From contig JAPDQB010000016.1 in the NCBI GenBank assembly GCA_034506175.1, forward strand, positions 1-64,000: DNA of 64,000 bases. Reading direction: 5' to 3'. Position numbers and translations under genes: made by a program. The notes under the pieces were generated by a model. It had not been told where the DNA came from. It made no database searches and saw nothing but the letters and a program-made list of their open reading frames with translations. The DNA is from a candidate division KSB1 bacterium. GTDB lineage: Bacteria; Zhuqueibacterota; Zhuqueibacteria; Zhuqueibacterales; Zhuqueibacteraceae. Below, one piece after another: positions 57,700 through 64,000 of this stretch. The stretch's first letter is position 1. Each line of letters starts with the position of its first letter.

Positions 57700-58506
57700 A
57701 TGCAAATCTCCAGCACCGAATCTTTTCTTTCACGGATCGTGTCGAACAAGCGCGATGAAATAATTCGCGCTGAGAAAAACTTATCGTTCGCATCCTTGCA
57801 GCGACTGGCTCAAGCGCAATCCGCACCGCGTGATTTTCGCCAAGCGCTCGCCGTCGGTGAAAATATCGCCGTAATTGCCGAGATGAAAAAAGCCTCGCCC
57901 TCCGCCGGTGTGTTGCGGGAAGATTTCGATCCCGTGGCGCTGGCCAAAAGCCACGTTGCTCATGGCGCAGCGGCGCTGTCGGTTTTGACCGATGAAAAGT
58001 TTTTTGGCGGGAATTTGGAAAATTTGCAAAAGGCGCGAGCCGTTTGCGCGCTGCCGATTTTGCGCAAAGATTTCATTTTGAATCCGTATCAAATTTTGGA
58101 AGCGCGGGCGTTCGGCGCGGATGCGATTCTCCTCATTGTGGCGATGCTCGATCGCAGCCAACTGTTCGAGCTTTTATCTGCCGCCGAAGAAAACGGCCTG
58201 CAAGCTTTGGTGGAAGTGCACAACGAAGCCGAGCTTGATCGCGCCTTGCTGGTCGGCGCCAATCTCATCGGCATCAATAATCGCAACTTGCAAACCTTCG
58301 AGGTGAGGCTGGAAACCACCGAACGGCTCAGCCAGTTAATTCCGCCGTCGTGTGTGCGCGTCGCCGAATCCGGCATTGCCTGCCGTGACGATGTGAAACG
58401 CATGGCGGCTTGCGGCGTCGATGCCATTCTCGTCGGCAGCCATTTGATGCGCCAACCCGATCCCGGCGCGGCTTTGTCGAAATTAACCGGAGTCGCGCGG
58501 CGATGA
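57700..58506 (+). CDS. trpC: Indole-3-glycerol phosphate synthase
   Basis: 268 residues. TIM barrel with the catalytic lysine in AEMKKASPSAG, PILRKDFILNPYQILEARA, DAILLIVAML, VEVHNEAEL and LIGINNRNLQTFEV. Not fused to TrpF, which follows with an ATGA overlap. Confidence 0.97.
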   Translation: MQISSTESFLSRIVSNKRDEIIRAEKNLSFASLQRLAQAQSAPRDFRQALAVGENIAVIAEMKKASPSAGVLREDFDPVALAKSHVAHGAAALSVLTDEKFFGGNLENLQKARAVCALPILRKDFILNPYQILEARAFGADAILLIVAMLDRSQLFELLSAAEENGLQALVEVHNEAELDRALLVGANLIGINNRNLQTFEVRLETTERLSQLIPPSCVRVAESGIACRDDVKRMAACGVDAILVGSHLMRQPDPGAALSKLTGVARR

Positions 58507-59147
58507 TTCCGGCAAAAATTTGCGGCATCACGCGTTTTGAAGATGCGCAGCTCGCCGTTGAATTGGGCGCTGGCGCCATCGGATTTGTGTTTTATCCGAA
58601 AAGTCCGCGCTATATTGAGGCAGGCGCCGCTGGCTGCATCAGTGAGAAATTACCGCCGCACGTGGCGCGTATCGGTGTGTTTGTCAACCCCGATTTGGAA
58701 ACGCTGATGATCACAGCGAAAACCGCGCATCTCACGCACATTCAGTTTCACGGCGAAGAAAGCGCCTCACTTTGCGAGCATGTGCCGTTGCCGGTGATTA
58801 AAACCGTGCGCAACGCCACTGAATTGGAAAAATATGTGCATGCGCCAGTCGCCGCTTTTTTAATCGACAGCAGAACGCTGAATCAATTCGGCGGCACCGG
58901 GCAATTGGCCGATTGGAGTTTTTGCCGGCAAGTACGAGAAACTGCTCGCGTGATTCTCGCCGGCGGGCTTTCAGCGGGCAATGTTGCTGAAGCTGTTGAA
59001 ATCGCCTCACCCGACGCGGTTGATCTTTCCAGTTCCATCGAGTCGTCGCCCGGCGTCAAAGATCATCAAAAGCTGCGGGAATTTTTTGCAGCGTTGGAAA
59101 AAGTTGGCGCGAAGTCCGACTGGCGCTCGGCGGTTTTTCTAATTTGA
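58503..59147 (+). CDS. trpF: Phosphoribosylanthranilate isomerase
   Basis: 214 residues starting at the ATG that overlaps the trpC stop. KICGITRFEDAQLAVELGAG carries the catalytic cysteine; GFVFYPKSPRYIE, TVRNATELEKY and the late ILAGGLSAGNVAEAV complete the barrel. The catalytic Asp is in AFLIDSRTLNQFGGTG. The longer frame upstream is shared with trpC and not used. Confidence 0.96.
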   Translation: MIPAKICGITRFEDAQLAVELGAGAIGFVFYPKSPRYIEAGAAGCISEKLPPHVARIGVFVNPDLETLMITAKTAHLTHIQFHGEESASLCEHVPLPVIKTVRNATELEKYVHAPVAAFLIDSRTLNQFGGTGQLADWSFCRQVRETARVILAGGLSAGNVAEAVEIASPDAVDLSSSIESSPGVKDHQKLREFFAALEKVGAKSDWRSAVFLI

Positions 59148-59194
59148 CCAAATCCTTTGCGAAAGTCGGACTGCACCATCAACGAGATTAACGA

Positions 59195-60436
<1,242 letters not shown>

Positions 60437-60703
60437 TACGATGAACTTCAACAACCGAACCTTGAACGATATAAAAAACAAGATACTTGTCGAGAATTGC
60501 CATGCGATACCCTTCAGCACGCAGTTCTTCATAAGGGGGAAATTTGCCGAAAAAGGGGGAATTCTCAAGTCGCTCGAGCAACTTGTCGAATTTCTCTTCA
60601 AAATTTTCCGCTGCCCGAGGGCTTTTTTCAATAAGATAGTCGAGGATCTGAGAATAGTCTATTTGAGCCGGATGCGAAACACGCACCAGATACCGATGAT
60701 TGT

Positions 60704-60982
60704 TCATTTTCGCCGCGCTCGCGCTATTTTAGCTTTGGCGCGTCGTCGCAATTCTGCCCGAGTTATTCCTTTGTCGCCCGATGCTATCGACTGTTTTGCC
60801 TCGTCGAGCTTCTTAAAAAGATTCGTCTTGAACTGCATTCGATCAAAAACTGTTTGGCTCATGAGCACGACGCTGCCATAACCATTTTCAGTTAAAAAAA
60901 TCGGCTGATCATGCTCTTGGCAAGACTTGAGCAGTTCCTCGGTACGTGTTTGAAACTCAGAAAGTGGACGAATGATTGGCAT
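60704..60982 (-). CDS. Phd/YefM-family antitoxin
   Basis: 92 residues. PIIRPLSEFQTRTEELLKSC then PIFLTENGYGSVVLMS is the Phd/YefM DNA-binding part. The basic C-terminal tail (ELRRRAKAKIARARRK) would bind the toxin or RNA. It has its own promoter and lies antisense within the trp operon between trpB and trpA. Confidence 0.88.
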   Translation of the reverse strand: MPIIRPLSEFQTRTEELLKSCQEHDQPIFLTENGYGSVVLMSQTVFDRMQFKTNLFKKLDEAKQSIASGDKGITRAELRRRAKAKIARARRK

Positions 60983-61018
60983 AATGCACTCCGCTTAGAT
61001 AATTGATTATGTGAGTAA

Positions 61019-61047
61019 AAAATAGTTATTTTCACTTCAAAAGTCAA
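61019..61047 (-). promoter_or_regulatory. Putative promoter of the phd-parE module
   Basis: Minus strand TTGACT (61042-61047), 17-base spacer, TATTTT (61019-61024), 36 bases before the antitoxin start. Transcripts from here run against the trp operon. Confidence 0.65.
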
Positions 61048-61089
61048 GAACAGTTTATCGAATTTCAAAGCCAGGCGAATCGAGCTGAC

Positions 61090-61887
61090 ATGAAATTGTC
61101 TCTGCAAAAATATTTGCTCAATAAACGCGAGAAGAAACAAAAACTCCTTTCGCTCTTTTTGACCGCCGGTTTCCCGCAACTCGATGCGACGCTGCCGTTG
61201 CTGAAATTGCTTGGCGAAGCCGGCGCCGATCTGATCGAGCTGGGCATTCCCTTTTCCGATCCGCTGGCCGACGGCCCGACGATTCAACGCACGTCGCAGA
61301 TCGCGCTGCAAAACGGCGTCACGGTGAAAAAAATTTTGGAGATGGCCGCGGCGGTGAAATCAACATTACATCCGCCGCTCATTCTGATGGGCTACTACAA
61401 TCCGATTCTCCAAGTGGGGCCGAAAAAATTCGTGCAAGCTGCCGCAAATGCCGGGGTGCAAGGTTTGATCATTCCGGATTTGCCGCCGGAAGAGAGTCGG
61501 CCGCTGCGAGATGCCGCCCTGGCGGAAGACGTGAGCCTCATTTATCTCGTTTCACCCAATACTTCCTCGCAACGGCTGGCCTTGATCGATGAATTGACCA
61601 CGAGTTTCATTTACGCTGTTTCCGTTACCGGTGTCACCGGCGCGCGGGAAAACGTCGCGAACCAGGCGATTGCTTTTTTGCAAAAGCTGCGCGGGCAAGT
61701 GCAAAATCCGGTGCTGGTCGGCTTCGGCGTGGCGAATGCGGCAGAGGCCCGGCGTCTTGCGGTGTTTTGTGACGGCGTAATCGTTGGCAGCGCGCTGCTG
61801 GCGCAAATTGAAAAGCATGGCCTGTCGCCGGATGGTGTAAAAAAAATTCGTGAGTTTATCCGTGAATTGCATTGCGGGTTGGATTGA
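61090..61887 (+). CDS. trpA: Tryptophan synthase alpha chain
   Basis: 265 residues. TIM barrel that releases indole for TrpB. LFLTAGFPQLDATLPLLKLL; ELGIPFSDPLADGPTIQ with the first catalytic Glu; LILMGYYNPIL with the catalytic Asp position replaced in the usual way later by IIPDLPPEES; and GVTGARENV. No strong ribosome binding site is seen. Confidence 0.97.
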   Translation: MKLSLQKYLLNKREKKQKLLSLFLTAGFPQLDATLPLLKLLGEAGADLIELGIPFSDPLADGPTIQRTSQIALQNGVTVKKILEMAAAVKSTLHPPLILMGYYNPILQVGPKKFVQAAANAGVQGLIIPDLPPEESRPLRDAALAEDVSLIYLVSPNTSSQRLALIDELTTSFIYAVSVTGVTGARENVANQAIAFLQKLRGQVQNPVLVGFGVANAAEARRLAVFCDGVIVGSALLAQIEKHGLSPDGVKKIREFIRELHCGLD

Positions 61888-61893
61888 TTTTAA

Positions 61894-62187
61894 ATGGAGA
61901 ATGCCATGGACCTCGAAGATTGGCGCGAGCGCATCGATATGGTGGATTTGAAAATTCTCGAATTGCTCAACGAGCGAGCGCGCTACAGCCTCGAAATCGG
62001 GAAGATCAAAGAGCGCTGGCATCTTCCCATCTGCGTGCCGGAGCGCGAACGGGAAATTTACGAGCGCATGGAACGCCTGAATCAAGGCCCGCTGTCGGAC
62101 AAAGCCGTGCGCCGGCTTTTCGAGCGCATCATCGACGAGTCGCGCCGGATCGAGAAAGAAATGGCCGAAAAAAACAGAAACACTTAA
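61894..62187 (+). CDS. Chorismate mutase, AroQ type
   Basis: 97 residues, a single AroQ helical domain: WRERIDMVDLKILELLNERA, the active-site Lys in EIGKIKERW, and VPEREREIYERM. Rearranges chorismate to prephenate, the branch to Tyr and Phe. It lies six bases after trpA and precedes the DAHP synthase gene, to which it may bind as a regulatory partner, as in some related systems (inference). Confidence 0.93.
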   Translation: MENAMDLEDWRERIDMVDLKILELLNERARYSLEIGKIKERWHLPICVPEREREIYERMERLNQGPLSDKAVRRLFERIIDESRRIEKEMAEKNRNT

Positions 62188-62250
62188 CAGCAAAATTTCA
62201 GTTATGCCAAAACTTCAAATCAACGCAAAAAGTCAAAGGAGAAACGAATC

Positions 62251-63264
62251 ATGGTGGTCGTCATGAATGAAAACGCAACCGAGGATCAGATTCAGGCCGT
62301 CATTGCCAAATTGGTGGACATGAAATTCGACGTGCATCGTTCCACCGGCGTCAATCAAACTTTGCTCGGCGCCATCGGCGACAAGCGCGGCATCGACACG
62401 CGCAACTTCGAGCTGATGGCGGGCGTGCACGAAGTTTTGCGCATCACCACGCCTTACAAACTCGCCAGCCGGACGTTTCATCCCAACGACACGGTGGTGA
62501 AAATTCGCGAGGTGACGATCGGCGGTGAAACCGTCGTGGTGATGGCCGGACCGTGCTCGGTGGAAACGCCGGAACAGATCGAGATCATCGCCGCGGTCGT
62601 GAAAAAGGCCGGCGCCAAAATTTTGCGCGGCGGCGCCTTCAAGCCGCGCACGTCGCCTTACTCTTTTCAGGGCCTGGGCGAAGCCGGGCTTCGCATGATG
62701 CGGCGGGCCGCTGAAAAAGAAGGTTTGCTGGTGGTTTCCGAAGTGATGGAGGTGGCGCAAGTGCCGTTGGTCGCCGAGTACGTCGATATTCTGCAAGTCG
62801 GCGCGCGCAACATGCAAAACTTCAATTTGCTGCGCGAGCTGGGGAGAATCCGCAAGCCGGTTTTGCTCAAGCGCGGCATGGCAGCGACCATCGAAGAGCT
62901 GCTGATGGCGGCGGAATATCTCATGGCCGGCGGCAATTATCAAGTCATTCTTTGCGAGCGCGGCATCCGCACCTTTGAAAATGCCACACGCAACACGCTC
63001 GATATTTCGGCAATTCCGGTGGTGAAAAAACTGAGCCATCTGCCCATCATCGCGGATCCCAGCCACGGCACCGGACGCCGCGACAAAGTTGTGCCGATGG
63101 CGCGCGCCGCGGTCGCTGCCGGCGCCGATGGGTTGATCATCGAAGTGCATCACGATCCCGACAACGCGCTTTCCGACGGCGCACAGTCGCTGCTGCCGGA
63201 TCAGTTTGCAACGTTGATGGAAGAGTTGCGGATGATTGCCAAAGTGATTGGGAGAAGGCTGTGA
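62251..63264 (+). CDS. aroF: 3-Deoxy-7-phosphoheptulonate (DAHP) synthase, type I-beta
   Basis: 337 residues. The N-terminal ferredoxin-like domain (residues 1-90, [14 protein letters not shown]) is the allosteric part seen in Thermotoga-type enzymes. The barrel shows [68 protein letters not shown] and [13 protein letters not shown]. Opens the shikimate pathway, which explains its place in this operon. Confidence 0.96.
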   Translation: MVVVMNENATEDQIQAVIAKLVDMKFDVHRSTGVNQTLLGAIGDKRGIDTRNFELMAGVHEVLRITTPYKLASRTFHPNDTVVKIREVTIGGETVVVMAGPCSVETPEQIEIIAAVVKKAGAKILRGGAFKPRTSPYSFQGLGEAGLRMMRRAAEKEGLLVVSEVMEVAQVPLVAEYVDILQVGARNMQNFNLLRELGRIRKPVLLKRGMAATIEELLMAAEYLMAGGNYQVILCERGIRTFENATRNTLDISAIPVVKKLSHLPIIADPSHGTGRRDKVVPMARAAVAAGADGLIIEVHHDPDNALSDGAQSLLPDQFATLMEELRMIAKVIGRRL

Positions 63265-63338
63265 GTTTCCGGATGCTGGATGCCTGTGGCTGGTTGCTCG
63301 CTGCCGATGAACTCGTTTTTTGATGTCATTCAGAAGGA

Positions 63339-63436
63339 ATTGTCATGCACGTTTGCACGCCCATCACGATGAAAATGTGGCGCAGACATCTTGTCTGCAT
63401 GCAGGCTGGAAGCCGGCGCTACGGCATTTTCGTGGT
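63339..63436. repeat. Dispersed palindromic repeat, copy B
   Basis: 91 of 98 bases match copy A at 38365-38462, in the same orientation. Arms CACGATGAAAATG and CATTTTCGTGG are complementary. It lies between the DAHP synthase and tyrA genes. Confidence 0.8.
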
Positions 63437-63502
63437 CATGACATGAGTGTTTTTGCCTTCGAGAAGAATTTTGCAAATCTTTCGCTTCCAACCATCATAT
63501 CA

Positions 63503-64000
63503 ATGAAGGTTGAATTTCAATGCATTGCTGTGGTCGGGCTGGGCTTGATCGGCGGGTCGTTGGTCAAAGGCCTTCGCCGCGCGCAGCCGGCATGCAAAAT
63601 CATCGGGGTCGACTTTGAACACGTGATCAGCTCGGCGTGTCAAGAGCTCGACGAAGCCTTTTTGCCGGAGAATTTGGCGCACGCCTTGCGCGACGCCGAT
63701 CTCGTTTTTCTCGCCGCGCCGGGCAACGCGATTTTGCATCTCCTGCCCGAGGTGGCCAAAGCGATCCGCCCCGGCGCGCTGGTGACGGATGTGGGAAGCA
63801 CGAAAAGCCTCGTTGTCGAGCAGGCGAAAAAACATTTCACCGGCGAGCGTTATTTTATCGGCGGCCATCCCATGGCCGGCCGTGAAAAAGGCGGCTGGGA
63901 ACATGCCGATGCCCGGTTGTTTGAAAATGCCGCGTATGTGCTCACGCCGGCCTCGAATTTCCCCGCACCTTTATTGGATTCATTCAAGAGCCTGCTGCAA
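63503..64000 (+). CDS. tyrA: Prephenate dehydrogenase, 5' part
   Basis: 166 codons without a stop up to the window edge. The NAD-binding fold opens with IAVVGLGLIGGSLVKGL; then LVTDVGSTKSLVV and FIGGHPMAGREKGGWEHADA, the substrate-binding signature of TyrA. Converts prephenate to hydroxyphenylpyruvate for tyrosine. Continues the aromatic gene series after copy B of the repeat. The C-terminal domain lies outside the window. Confidence 0.92.
   Translation, partial: MKVEFQCIAVVGLGLIGGSLVKGLRRAQPACKIIGVDFEHVISSACQELDEAFLPENLAHALRDADLVFLAAPGNAILHLLPEVAKAIRPGALVTDVGSTKSLVVEQAKKHFTGERYFIGGHPMAGREKGGWEHADARLFENAAYVLTPASNFPAPLLDSFKSLLQ

Overview
The window reads as a chromosomal segment of an uncultured Gram-negative bacterium of the FCB group, most likely candidate phylum KSB1 or Calditrichota. 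This placement is inference. It rests on a C-terminal secretion/sorting-type domain with the signature NYPNPFNPST in the protein at 12677-15091, on many outer-membrane barrel and lipoprotein genes, on the bactofilin/M23/ATP-synthase arrangement, and on G+C-rich codon use. No rRNA, tRNA or CRISPR array was seen.

Layout. 1-6556 (minus strand): the start of an unknown gene at the left edge, an HD-domain protein, a YbjQ protein, a decayed AlbA_2-type remnant, purA, a STAS protein, secF and secD. 6806-11090 (plus): a toroid-fold protein, a formyltransferase and three envelope proteins. 11537-17956 (plus): a cluster of DUF3570 barrel, NHL protein with C-terminal sorting domain, PD40 lipoprotein with two CxxCH haem motifs, TlpA-like thioredoxin and DUF4266 lipoprotein. 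It looks like a little-described envelope redox or assembly system. 18013-23488 (minus): tag, two DinB-like proteins, a zinc ribbon protein, an IS3-type element, a PemK/MazF toxin with a frameshifted antitoxin, and nrnA. 23540-36413 (minus): a beta-propeller protein and an S55 peptidase, then a run of lipoproteins, a barrel, a coiled-coil protein, a very large AsmA-like protein and a FecR protein. 36565-38198 holds remnants of a defence/toxin island (vapBC, DUF4338, hsdR). 38489-41397 (plus): a lipid kinase, a DEAD-box helicase and an RRM protein.

41688-53906 (minus): an outer-membrane protein, then the complete F-type ATP synthase operon, headed by an M23 peptidase and a bactofilin. The operon is interrupted twice by toxin-antitoxin-type genes: DUF433 plus truncated DUF5615 between atpH and atpA, and hicB plus frameshifted hicA between atpG and atpD.

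54153-64000 (plus): an aromatic amino acid operon with a classical tryptophan attenuator (leader peptide with three Trp codons, competing hairpins), then trpE, fused trpGD, trpC, trpF, trpB, trpA, chorismate mutase, DAHP synthase and the start of tyrA. An antisense Phd/ParE module sits between trpB and trpA.

Recurring themes are toxin-antitoxin modules lodged in core metabolic operons, with several of the toxin or antitoxin genes broken; families of short palindromic repeats in intergenic regions; and a recurrent promoter form, TTGAC(T/A)-17-TATTTT or close to it.
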